A stretch of DNA of 33,709 nt. It comes from Candidatus Cloacimonadota bacterium (GTDB taxonomy: Bacteria; Cloacimonadota; Cloacimonadia; Cloacimonadales; TCS61). The notes beneath the pieces were generated by a model. The model did not search any database, was not told where the DNA came from, and saw only the letters and a list, made by a program, of their open reading frames with translations. Below are positions 17,181 to 24,490 of the stretch, one piece after another (position 1 is the stretch's first letter; every line of letters begins with the position of its first letter). The position numbers were made by a program, and so were the translations under genes. The stretch covers positions 1 through 33,709 of the forward strand of contig JAIPJH010000025.1 in NCBI GenBank assembly GCA_021734245.1, given 5' to 3'.

Positions 17181-18179
17181 ATGGCAAAAAAAATTGCATT
17201 AACCGGCATAAAACCAACAGGTTTACCACATATCGGTAATTTTTTCGGAATGTATAAACCGGCTTTGGAACTGGCAGAAGATTACGACACTCGATATTTC
17301 ATAGCAGATTATCATGCACTCAACTCGATGAAGGATCCAAAACTGGTGAAGGAACTTTCCTATGAAGTTGCTGCCACCTGGCTGGCTATGGGTTTGAATC
17401 CCAAGGAATCGATCTTATATAAACAGTCGGCTGTGCAGGGAACTTTTGAACTGACAACTTTTCTGATGGCTTTTACATCAAAAGGTTTGATGAACCGAGC
17501 GCATTCCTACAAGGCTAAGGTGCAGGAAAACACAGAACTCGGTAAAGATCCTGATGATGGTGTAAATATGGGACTTTTCACTTATCCAGTTTTAATGGCA
17601 GCAGATATTCTGCAATTCGACAGTGATGTTGTTCCTGTGGGAAAAGATCAGGCTCAGCACCTGGAAATGGCTGTAGATATTGCTCAATCGATCAATCATA
17701 ATTATGGAAAAGAGTTATTGAAAATACCCAAAGCATTGATCAAAAAAGAAACTGGCTATGTAATAGGCTTGGATGGCAGGAAAATGAGTAAAAGCTACAA
17801 TAATACAATTCCACTTTTCCTTCCTCCCAAAAAACTAAGAAAACTTATCATGAAGATCGTTACGAATTCACAAACGATCGACGAACCAAAAGATCCTGAT
17901 AACTGCAGCATTTTTGCTCTTTATAAGCTCTTCTCAACCAAAGAACAACAAGAAGATTTAAGAAAGAAATATCTGGCTGGTGGAATGGGCTGGGGTCATG
18001 CAAAACAATATTTATTTGAGATTATGAATGAAACACTTACTCCGATTCGAGATAAATACAATCAATTGATCAGCGATAAAGCTTACATAGATGAAGTTTT
18101 GATAGATGGAGCTGAAAGGGCAAATGAGATAGTTTCCCAGAAAATGGATTTTATTCGTAAAGAAATTGGTTTAAGTTAA
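17181..18179 (+). CDS. trpS: Tryptophanyl-tRNA synthetase
   Basis: Charges tRNA-Trp; class I synthetase. I start at ATG 17181, which has a strong ggagg 6 nt upstream and gives the usual short N-terminus (MAKKIALTGIKPTGLPHIGN). A TTG eight codons earlier would put the ribosome binding site inside the coding region. The protein is then 332 aa, normal for the compact bacterial form. The HIGH motif is PHIGN (residues 16-20) and the KMSKS motif sits exactly at residues 201-205 (GRKMSKSYNN). ADYHALNS and PVGKDQAQHLEMA are the ATP/Trp-binding segments. It stands alone between a repeat and the secG promoter region; no T-box is visible upstream. Confidence 0.96.
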   Translation: MAKKIALTGIKPTGLPHIGNFFGMYKPALELAEDYDTRYFIADYHALNSMKDPKLVKELSYEVAATWLAMGLNPKESILYKQSAVQGTFELTTFLMAFTSKGLMNRAHSYKAKVQENTELGKDPDDGVNMGLFTYPVLMAADILQFDSDVVPVGKDQAQHLEMAVDIAQSINHNYGKELLKIPKALIKKETGYVIGLDGRKMSKSYNNTIPLFLPPKKLRKLIMKIVTNSQTIDEPKDPDNCSIFALYKLFSTKEQQEDLRKKYLAGGMGWGHAKQYLFEIMNETLTPIRDKYNQLISDKAYIDEVLIDGAERANEIVSQKMDFIRKEIGLS

Positions 18180-18233
18180 AATCTTGTTCCTTTTTTAGTT
18201 TACAGGAAATTTTGATTAAGCTCTTTTTTCTAA

Positions 18234-18239
18234 TTGACA
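18234..18239 (+). promoter_or_regulatory. Candidate -35 box for secG / tRNA-Leu
   Basis: Consensus ttgaca in the 137-nt trpS-secG gap. The region 16-17 nt downstream is ataaaag, a weak -10. A palindrome (18267-18288) lies between this and the start of secG. Confidence 0.35.
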
Positions 18240-18266
18240 CGAAAAAGGGCATTAAATAAAAGTGAC

Positions 18267-18288
18267 CAGCACTCAAAGTTGAGTGTTG
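18267..18288 (+). promoter_or_regulatory. Palindrome in the secG leader
   Basis: cactcaa (18270-18276) and ttgagtg (18279-18285) form a perfect 7-bp inverted repeat around ag, extendable by three more pairs including one G-T. It lies downstream of the candidate promoter and about 30 nt before secG, so it could be an operator or a leader hairpin. It resembles the half-sites of CIRCE but has the wrong spacing. Confidence 0.4.
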
Positions 18289-18316
18289 ATAATAATATTA
18301 TGAATAAGGTGATAAA

Positions 18317-18682
18317 ATGTTTACTTTTTTAATGATAATCCACGTGATTATTTCTGCAGGTTTGATTTTAGTGATTTTAGCTCAATCCAGTAAAGGCGGT
18401 GCTTTAGATGGAATGGTTGGTGGAACTGCAACCAATTTACTTGGTGGCCAGGGCGCATCAAAATTCCTGAAAAATACTACTCAGATTCTGGCAGTTCTTT
18501 TTATGGTTAATTGCATTCTTTTAGCACTTCAGCTAAAAACTCCTTCTCAAGCTACTTCTACATCGACTAAAGCTGTAGATAAAATGCGCGAGCAGGTTGC
18601 AGATCAACCACAAAATGAAGAACTCCCACTTTTACCGGAAACAGATCAGCCAGTAGAAACAGACACAGAAACAACAGAATAA
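18317..18682 (+). CDS. secG: Preprotein translocase subunit SecG
   Basis: A small inner-membrane subunit of the SecYEG channel. Two transmembrane segments (about residues 3-20 and 54-72) flank the conserved cytoplasmic loop AQSSKGGALDGMVGG, followed by LLGGQGASKFLKNTT. The C-terminal ~45 residues are a Thr/Glu/Pro-rich tail of low complexity, as in other SecG proteins. The ribosome binding site is aaggtga. A tRNA-Leu gene follows 19 nt after the stop, the same order seen in E. coli (secG-leuU), so the two are probably co-transcribed. Confidence 0.93.
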   Translation: MFTFLMIIHVIISAGLILVILAQSSKGGALDGMVGGTATNLLGGQGASKFLKNTTQILAVLFMVNCILLALQLKTPSQATSTSTKAVDKMREQVADQPQNEELPLLPETDQPVETDTETTE

Positions 18683-18701
18683 TCTAATAAAGTGTAATTC
18701 T

Positions 18702-18790
18702 GCAGAAGTGGTGGAATTGGCAGACACGCAAGACTAAGGATCTTGTGCCCTTTTTTGGGTGTGCGGGTTCAAGTCCCGCCTTCTGCACCA
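18702..18790 (+). tRNA. tRNA-Leu, anticodon AAG (reads CUU), CCA encoded
   Basis: A complete class II tRNA. The acceptor stem gcagaag (18702-18708) pairs perfectly with cttctgc (18780-18786), followed by A and an encoded CCA. The D arm has the Leu-type gtggaattggcagacac. The anticodon stem caaga/tcttg (18729-18733, 18741-18745) encloses a 7-nt loop ctaagga, giving U33, anticodon AAG and G37. A long variable arm (tgcccttttttgggtgt) and T arm gcggg-ttcaagt-cccgc complete it. The Leu identity is clear from the variable arm, discriminator A and the general match to E. coli leuU. A34 is unusual in a bacterial Leu tRNA, where GAG is usual. Confidence 0.95.
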
Positions 18791-18796
18791 GATATC

Positions 18797-18830
18797 AAAG
18801 CCCTCATGAAAATGACGGGCTTTATTTTAT
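18797..18830 (+). terminator. Intrinsic terminator after tRNA-Leu
   Basis: aaagccc-tcat / atga-cgggcttt with a gaaa tetraloop and one bulged base (18797-18823), followed by a T-rich tail (attttat). It lies 6 nt after the tRNA CCA end and should close the secG-tRNA transcript. Confidence 0.85.
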
Positions 18831-18845
18831 TATCCAAATTCACTA

Positions 18846-18851
18846 TTGACA
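18846..18851 (+). promoter_or_regulatory. Candidate -35 box for the M20 amidohydrolase
   Basis: Consensus ttgaca right after the tRNA terminator and 47 nt before the amidohydrolase ATG. AT-rich hexamers at 15-17 nt downstream (taaata, aatatt) could act as a -10, but none is strong. Confidence 0.35.
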
Positions 18852-18897
18852 GCGTTAACCGCATATTAAATATTAAATTAAAAAATTTGGAAATATT

Positions 18898-20037
18898 ATG
18901 ATTGATAAAGATTTGAAAAAATTTAGAAAGGAATTACATAGAAATCCAGAGCTTTCTGATAATGAAGATAAAACAGCTTCGAAGATCATTGAAACATTAT
19001 CTAATTATAATCCAGACAAAATAATGACTAATATTGGTGGCAAAGGTTGTGCGGCAGTATTCAATTTTACAAAACCAGGAAAAACCATTGTTTTCAGAGC
19101 GGAATTGGATGCACTGCCAATAACTGAATCCAATGAGTTTGAATATAAAAGTAAAACATCAGGTGTCAGTCATTCTTGTGGTCATGATGGTCATATGACA
19201 ATTCTGATTGGACTAGCCAAGTTATTGGATCAAAATCGAAAAGCACTGTGTGGCAAAGTAATCCTGCTTTTCCAACCAGCTGAAGAAATTGCTGCAGGTG
19301 CAAAACGAATTATTCAAGATAATAAATTTTTGAATTTAAAACCTGATTATATCTTTGCTTTACATAATCTTCCAGGATTTGAATTGAATAAAATTATCTT
19401 GAAAAAAGGAATTTTTGCTTCAACTTCTATCGGACTCAAAATTCATCTTAAAGGCGAAACATCACATGCCGGTCATCCCGAAAATGGCCGAAATCCAGTG
19501 ATGGCATTCACATCTATCGTCAACGATCTTATTGCAATTCCACAGATTTACACTTCATTTCAGCAGGCAGCATTAGTTACCATTATCCATGCGATCTTAG
19601 GAGAGGAAGCTTTTGGCACTTCTCCTGGTAAAGCTACGATCATGGCTACTTTTCGAGCTCATTCTGATGAAGTCCTCATTAAAATGAAAAAGCAGGCAGA
19701 AATTTTGGTTAAGAAATCTGCAGAAGCATCAAATCTTGATTTTTCCATGGAATGGGTGGAATATTTTCCTGCACTTATCAATGATGATAATTGTGTAGAA
19801 AGTATTGAAAATACAGCAAAAAAACTTGGATTTAAGCTGCAATGGCAAACTTCACCATTTTCCTGGACGGAAGACTTTTCTTATTATACTCAAAAAATTC
19901 CAGGAGCATTTTTTGGCCTTGGTTCAGGAAAAGATCATCCGCAACTACACAATTCAAATTATGACTTTCCAAACGAAATCCTATCTACAGGAATAAAAGT
20001 TTTTTACAATTTAATTAAAGAAATTAACAGGAACTAA
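18898..20037 (+). CDS. M20 family metallo-amidohydrolase (M20D, N-acyl-amino-acid hydrolase type)
   Basis: A cytoplasmic zinc/manganese hydrolase of 379 aa, the normal length for the M20D branch (hippurate hydrolase, IAA-amino acid hydrolase, N-acetyl-diaminopimelate deacetylase). Metal-site motifs are visible: SCGHDGH with Cys94, His96 and His99; the catalytic/metal pair Glu129-Glu130 in PAEEIAAGA; ALHNLPG; and a C-terminal His in DHPQLHN. The dimerisation-domain motif is HAGHPENGRNP. Which acyl-amino acid it cleaves cannot be told from sequence. Its stop is 1 nt before the start of an alanine-racemase-like gene, so the two are translationally linked. A joint role in amino-acid or cell-wall precursor supply is inference. 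Confidence 0.88.
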   Translation: MIDKDLKKFRKELHRNPELSDNEDKTASKIIETLSNYNPDKIMTNIGGKGCAAVFNFTKPGKTIVFRAELDALPITESNEFEYKSKTSGVSHSCGHDGHMTILIGLAKLLDQNRKALCGKVILLFQPAEEIAAGAKRIIQDNKFLNLKPDYIFALHNLPGFELNKIILKKGIFASTSIGLKIHLKGETSHAGHPENGRNPVMAFTSIVNDLIAIPQIYTSFQQAALVTIIHAILGEEAFGTSPGKATIMATFRAHSDEVLIKMKKQAEILVKKSAEASNLDFSMEWVEYFPALINDDNCVESIENTAKKLGFKLQWQTSPFSWTEDFSYYTQKIPGAFFGLGSGKDHPQLHNSNYDFPNEILSTGIKVFYNLIKEINRN

Positions 20038-20038
20038 T

Positions 20039-21199
20039 ATGTTTAATTCATCCCTCATCGAACTTGATTACAATGCATTAAAGAAGAATCTGAAATATTT
20101 AAAAAGCCGTTTATCTAAATCCGTAAAATTTTGTTCTGTGATCAAAGGTAACGCTTATGGTCATGGTATCACCTATTTCGTTCCAATGGCAGAATTCTGC
20201 GGGATAGATTATTTTGGAGTTTATGATGCTCATGAAGCAAAAAAGGTTCTTTCTGTAAAAAAAGATGAAACAGACCTGATGATCATGGGAATGATCGACA
20301 ATAACGAATTGGAATGGGCTATAGAAAATAATATTTCATTCTATGTTTTCGAAATGGATCGTTTGGAACATGCTGTAAAAGCAGCAAAAGAAGTAGGAAA
20401 ATCTGCTCGAATACATTTGGAATTGGAAACTGGAATGAATCGAACTGGTTTCGAAGAAAAAGAAGATCTTTCGCAAGCATTGAAATTAATTAAAGAGAAT
20501 AATGAATTTTTGATATTAGAAGGTATCTGTACGCATTTTGCCGGAGCAGAATCGATTCAGAATTATCATAGAATTCAAAAACAACACAAAACTTTCAATA
20601 GATTGATAAATAAATTGAAAAGACAAAGCATGATATCCAGATATGTTCATGCAGCCAGTTCTGCTGCCACTCTGCTTTACCCGGAAACTCATAAGACAAT
20701 GGTAAGAGTTGGAATTGCACAATATGGCTTTTGGCCCACATTAGAAACAAAAATAAAGAATCTCCTGGATGATAAAAATCACTTTGCCAAAGATCCGCTG
20801 CGACAGATTTTAAGCTGGAAAAGCAAAATTATGAGCACAAAAATTGTTGAACCAGGTAATTTTATCAGCTATGGAACGTCTTACTTAACAAGACGTAAAA
20901 CGCGATTTGCTACAATACCTGTAGGTTATTATCATGGTTACAGTCGCAGCCTCAGTAATAGCAGTCATGTATTGATTCATGGTAAAAAAGCACCTGTTAT
21001 CGGTATGATCAACATGAATATGATGCTGGCAGATGTAACTCATATCGGTACTGCCAGAAAAGGCGATGAGGTTGTTCTGATAGGCAAGCAGGGAAAAAAT
21101 AAAATTTCTGTCGCTTCTTTTGCTGAACTTACAAATTATGTTAACTACGAATTACTATCCCGTTTGCCAATGGAGATTCCAAGAGTTATTGTGAAATAA
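20039..21199 (+). CDS. alr: Alanine racemase family PLP enzyme (divergent)
   Basis: A fold-type III PLP racemase of 386 aa, full length. The Schiff-base lysine is Lys36 (SVIKGNAYGHG), the second base is Tyr297 in PVGYYHGYSR, and the pyridine-contacting Arg is in VRVGIAQYG. Several canonical positions differ from standard Alr. The segment that usually reads K-x-D-T-G-M is E128-L-E130-TGM, so both the carbamylated Lys and the Asp are Glu. The usual YADG is YYHG. The usual R-x-(S/C)-M-D-M is M-I-NMNM, with Asn327 in place of Asp. Arg135 is kept. It may be a true alanine racemase making D-Ala for peptidoglycan, or a racemase for another amino acid. The start has agga 8 nt upstream, in the end of the amidohydrolase gene. 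Confidence 0.85.
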   Translation: MFNSSLIELDYNALKKNLKYLKSRLSKSVKFCSVIKGNAYGHGITYFVPMAEFCGIDYFGVYDAHEAKKVLSVKKDETDLMIMGMIDNNELEWAIENNISFYVFEMDRLEHAVKAAKEVGKSARIHLELETGMNRTGFEEKEDLSQALKLIKENNEFLILEGICTHFAGAESIQNYHRIQKQHKTFNRLINKLKRQSMISRYVHAASSAATLLYPETHKTMVRVGIAQYGFWPTLETKIKNLLDDKNHFAKDPLRQILSWKSKIMSTKIVEPGNFISYGTSYLTRRKTRFATIPVGYYHGYSRSLSNSSHVLIHGKKAPVIGMINMNMMLADVTHIGTARKGDEVVLIGKQGKNKISVASFAELTNYVNYELLSRLPMEIPRVIVK

Positions 21200-21233
21200 T
21201 TGTTAAGAAGTCAACTATTTAAAAGGAGGAAAA

Positions 21234-21857
21234 ATGCCTACTAGCGAAACTATTATTGAAGGATTAACCAATATTTCAAACCAGAATATGATCGTTGCCC
21301 TTGCCTGGCATATTTTATTATTTATCTTATTAATTTTCATAGCATCAGGCTGGCGACCATTCCAAAAAGTTACGGGATTATTCTTTTCACTGCCACTTCT
21401 TTCTGTAAGCCTGTTTGCTCTTTTGTCACAAAATCCATTTAATTTCATGATGTTCTTAATCTTGTCGATATTGCTTATAATCTATGCCTTAAGATTACCA
21501 AAACATAAGGTTATTTTTCTACCTGGTTTCATAACAATCACGGGAATAATAATGATCGTTTATGGCTGGATTTATCCTCATTTTCTGATAGATGTAAATC
21601 CTCTGATTTACGTTGTGGCATCTCCAATTGGTTTGGTTCCCTGCCCTACTTTGTCGATTGTAATTGGTTTTAGCTTACTTTTCAGGAATTTCAATTCCAA
21701 AAAATGGGGAATTACTTTAAGTGTTTTCGGACTTTTCTATGGAATAATTGGAATTTTACGATTAGGTGTGATCCTGGATATTGGTTTGCTTGCAGGTGCA
21801 ATCATTCTGCTGATATTTAGTCTAAAACAACCCGGAATTGTGAATTTAGCTGAATAG
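21234..21857 (+). CDS. Multi-pass membrane protein, possibly DUF6064
   Basis: 207 residues with about seven hydrophobic segments (for example WHILLFILLIFIASGW, LILSILLIIYAL, ITITGIIMIVYGWIYP, LLAGAIILLIFSL). The segment IYVVASPIGLVPCPTLS, with its Gly-x-x-Pro-Cys-Pro-Thr, resembles the conserved core of the DUF6064 membrane family; I hold this at low confidence. No catalytic motif is visible. The start is strongly supported by aaggagg before the ATG. It ends 10 nt from a convergent gene, with only a weak 5-bp hairpin (21850-21863) between them. Confidence 0.75.
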   Translation: MPTSETIIEGLTNISNQNMIVALAWHILLFILLIFIASGWRPFQKVTGLFFSLPLLSVSLFALLSQNPFNFMMFLILSILLIIYALRLPKHKVIFLPGFITITGIIMIVYGWIYPHFLIDVNPLIYVVASPIGLVPCPTLSIVIGFSLLFRNFNSKKWGITLSVFGLFYGIIGILRLGVILDIGLLAGAIILLIFSLKQPGIVNLAE

Positions 21858-21866
21858 CTTCAGAAA

Positions 21867-22295
21867 TCAAAACTCAGAGAATTCATTTCCGCAGATCATC
21901 CAACCATCAAAACTTTTATAGAAATAGGAGAGATCGCCATATTCTACAGAAGGTTCTGAAGAAGTTTCATCGCCCAGTTGCATTGTAAAACTAACGGTTG
22001 CAAAATCACCACTGAAATCAAATTCCAAAGCTGAAAAATCGAAGCTGTCAAAATCGTTCAACCTGATCTGCCAGATGATTTCTTCGTCATCCCAATCGTT
22101 GGAATTATGTATAAAATCAGGATGATATTGAGACATAATTTTATTCAGATCATTGAAGTTAAACCCTGTTTTAATTTCATCGAAAATATTTTTTATCTGA
22201 GTTTTATCAACATCGCTCGGTGATGAAAGATCGCAGGATGAAAGAAACAGAAAAATTGTAATCAAAAAAACTATATATAAAAATGTATTTTTCAT
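21867..22295 (-). CDS. Small lipoprotein with an NTF2-like domain
   Basis: 142 residues. The N-terminus is a lipoprotein signal (about 20 residues, ending FLSSC with the lipidated Cys at 21). The remainder (residues about 32-140) has the pattern of an NTF2/SnoaL-like alpha-beta cone: an amphipathic helix IKNIFDEIKTGFNFNDLNKI, the H-x-D-F motif HPDFIH, and alternating strands ending in FDGWMICGNEF. No catalytic residues can be assigned, so it may simply bind a small ligand or partner. It is convergent with the preceding membrane-protein gene, and a palindromic repeat lies directly upstream. Confidence 0.7.
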   Translation of the reverse strand: MKNTFLYIVFLITIFLFLSSCDLSSPSDVDKTQIKNIFDEIKTGFNFNDLNKIMSQYHPDFIHNSNDWDDEEIIWQIRLNDFDSFDFSALEFDFSGDFATVSFTMQLGDETSSEPSVEYGDLSYFYKSFDGWMICGNEFSEF

Positions 22296-22296
22296 A

Positions 22297-22440
22297 AACC
22301 CTCAGTCAGCTTCGCTTGACAGCTCCCTTCTTAAGGGAGCAAAATTGGAAACTATCAGTTTTTATTTCTTTATTCTCCCCCTTGATAAGGGGGATGAAAA
22401 TTTATCCCGTGGAATCCTATGGTTATTCTACTGGGAGGGG
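22297..22440. repeat. TCCCC/GGGGA palindromic repeat, locus 2
   Basis: Two perfect 8-bp hairpins, gctccctt-ctt-aagggagc (22322-22340) and tccccctt-gat-aaggggga (22376-22394). The first is preceded by cagtcagcttcgcttgaca, itself an imperfect hairpin, and the element ends in gggaggggg at about 22433-22441. The design matches the rimO-trpS repeat. The cagtcagcttcgc...cagctccctt head resembles palindromic elements I recall from other phyla. It lies between the lipoprotein start and the rlmD stop. Confidence 0.78.
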
Positions 22441-22463
22441 GTTTTATTTTCATTTAAAATGCT

Positions 22464-23780
22464 TCACCTTTCCAAAACCATCACGTTTTCTATGTGAAAC
22501 GTGTGCGGAAACATATCAAAAGACTGCATCAAATTAACCTTGAAACCTTTTTGTAAAATCATTTTTACATCTCGTTTCTGAGTATTGGGATCGCAACTAA
22601 TATAAACAATCTTGATAATTGAATCATCCAGTTTCTCTATTATCGATCTTTCCAAACCTTTTCTGGGAGGATCAAAAATAACTGTATCGATTTTATGATC
22701 TATTTTTTCCAGTTCTTCTTCCACATTACCACAGATAAAGTTTGCATCCATAATATTATTTAACTTCGCATTTTCTTCTGCATCCAGAATTGCATTTTCG
22801 TTATTCTCGATTCCCCAGAGCTTCTGCCCCACACTTTTTACATATATCCCAATAGAACCGACTCCGCAATAAGCATCCACTATATTTTGTGAATTGACAA
22901 GCTGTTGTTTTACAAATTCATACATCTCTGCTGCAATTTCTGAATTCACCTGAAAAAATGATTTATAATTCAATTTGAATTTCTTACCATTAACTTCTTC
23001 AAAAATATAATCTCGACCAAAAAGTATTTTTTCACCATCATCCAAAATTACATTTGTTCTGTTCGGATTAATATTAAGAACCACTCCTACTAAATTTGAG
23101 AAATTTTCTTTTAGAACTCGAACCAGCTGATTTGTGAAGGGAACTTTCCTGTTTTTGGAAACAACAACAACGATCAATTCATCAGTTTTCTGTGAATACC
23201 GCATTCCCAGATGACGCAAACTTCCCTTTCCGGTTTTTTCATCATATATCTTTATTTTGGAAGCAGTTACATATTCCATGAAGACCTTGCTCACATCATC
23301 AAAAAGTTTAGGATGCAATTTACAATTTTCATGTGGAATTACTTCATGAGATCTTTTGGCAAACATGCCAATAACTGGTTTTCCAGTTTGGCTGGCAACA
23401 GGAAAGAAACTTTTATTCCGATAATAATTTATCTTCTTACTGCCAATGATCGGTAATTTTTTTTTAATTGGAACATTATAAAATATTTCATCGATTATCT
23501 GCTGTTTAAAATGTAACTGTTTTGAATATTCTAAATTCAGCCAGTCACAACCACCACAGGTTCCAAACACTTCACAATCTGCATTCCTGCGAAATGGAGA
23601 AGGTTTTATGATTTCTTTAACTGAAGCAAATAAATTTTTTCCTTTTTTGAATTCAGTCTTCACATTCAGAATATCTTCAGGAAGGCCGCAGGTAACAAAA
23701 ACAGGTTGAGAATCATTGAATCCCAACCCATAACCTTTATAAACCAGTTTTTCAATTTTCAGATTTTTGAGCTCATTCAT
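22464..23780 (-). CDS. rlmD: 23S rRNA (uracil-5)-methyltransferase, RlmD/RumA family
   Basis: A SAM-dependent methyltransferase making 5-methyluridine in 23S rRNA. An N-terminal TRAM domain (IEKLVYKGYGLG) is followed by the [4Fe-4S] cysteine cluster (DCEVFGTCGGCDWLN plus a later Cys), the SAM site DAYCGVGSIGIY, FDPPRKGLE with the catalytic-site Asp-Pro-Pro, and the nucleophile region YISCDPNTQKRD. The frame is open 15 codons further, to 23825. I choose the ATG at 23780 because it forms a classical ATGA overlap with the upstream glycosyltransferase stop and gives a normal N-terminus. The upstream choice has a possible gggaa site and cannot be excluded. Family members differ in target (U747, U1939 or both), so the exact uridine is unknown. 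Confidence 0.9.
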   Translation of the reverse strand: MNELKNLKIEKLVYKGYGLGFNDSQPVFVTCGLPEDILNVKTEFKKGKNLFASVKEIIKPSPFRRNADCEVFGTCGGCDWLNLEYSKQLHFKQQIIDEIFYNVPIKKKLPIIGSKKINYYRNKSFFPVASQTGKPVIGMFAKRSHEVIPHENCKLHPKLFDDVSKVFMEYVTASKIKIYDEKTGKGSLRHLGMRYSQKTDELIVVVVSKNRKVPFTNQLVRVLKENFSNLVGVVLNINPNRTNVILDDGEKILFGRDYIFEEVNGKKFKLNYKSFFQVNSEIAAEMYEFVKQQLVNSQNIVDAYCGVGSIGIYVKSVGQKLWGIENNENAILDAEENAKLNNIMDANFICGNVEEELEKIDHKIDTVIFDPPRKGLERSIIEKLDDSIIKIVYISCDPNTQKRDVKMILQKGFKVNLMQSFDMFPHTFHIENVMVLER

Positions 23781-24490
23781 AATTTGTTTTGAAGCGACAT
23801 TAGTTTTAACTTCCAAACCATCCAAATCGCTTCCCTTACAATTTTTTTACTCATCTTGGATTGCCCGCTGCGGCGATCTGTAAAAACAATAGGAATCTCC
23901 TTTATCTTAAAACCCTGTTTCCAGGTGCGGAAGTTCATTTCCACCTGAAATGAATAACCATCGGAAAGAATAGAATCAAGATCTATCTTCTCCAGAACTT
24001 CTCTTCTAAAACATTTGAATCCACCGGTAGGATCTTTTACGGGTAAACCGGTAACAAACTGTACATAATGAGCAGCAAAAAAGCTAAGCAGTAAGCGGCG
24101 CATCGGCCAGTTTACTACGTTTATTCCTTCAATGTATCGCGAACCTATCACCAGATCATTTTGCTTGATTTCCTCCAGCATTACCGGTAGTTCTGCAGGA
24201 TCGTGAGAGAAATCTGCATCCATCTCGAATATGTAATCGTATTTCTGCTCGATGGCATATTTGAAACCTGCTACGTATGCCGGACCTAAACCTTTTTTTT
24301 CTTCTCTTTCCAGAATATGAATGCGATCATTAGACTTCATTAAAGCTTTTACAATTTTTCCAGTGCCGTCAGGAGAATTATCGTCTACAATCAGAACTTG
24401 AAGGTTTTTATCCTGCCTCAATACTTCAGAAATGATCGAACTAATATTTTCTGCTTCATTATATGTGGGAATTATAACTAATGCTTTCAT
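23777..24490 (-). CDS. Polyprenol-phosphate mannosyltransferase-like glycosyltransferase (GT2)
   Basis: 237 residues, a soluble GT-A glycosyltransferase of the dolichol-phosphate-mannose synthase type. The N-terminus IIPTYNEAENI and VDDNSPDGTG bind the nucleotide sugar; the DxD motif is Asp91-Ala-Asp93 (EMDADFSHDP). DPTGGFKCFRREVLE and DGYSFQVEMNFR are typical of Dpm1/Ppm1-like enzymes, as is FTDRRSGQSKMS. No C-terminal membrane helices follow, as in the short catalytic form. It would transfer a hexose to a polyprenyl phosphate at the inner membrane for later envelope glycan building. It overlaps the upstream acyltransferase gene by 4 nt and rlmD by 4 nt. Confidence 0.88.
   Translation of the reverse strand: MKALVIIPTYNEAENISSIISEVLRQDKNLQVLIVDDNSPDGTGKIVKALMKSNDRIHILEREEKKGLGPAYVAGFKYAIEQKYDYIFEMDADFSHDPAELPVMLEEIKQNDLVIGSRYIEGINVVNWPMRRLLLSFFAAHYVQFVTGLPVKDPTGGFKCFRREVLEKIDLDSILSDGYSFQVEMNFRTWKQGFKIKEIPIVFTDRRSGQSKMSKKIVREAIWMVWKLKLMSLQNKL

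Noticed and set aside
18270-18285. CIRCE heat-shock operator before secG
   Set aside because: CIRCE needs nine bases between GCACTC and GAGTGC; here there are six and the outer bases do not match.
21234-22295. Toxin-antitoxin or defence pair at the convergent junction
   Set aside because: A multi-pass membrane protein and an NTF2-like lipoprotein in convergent orientation with separate signals do not fit any such system.
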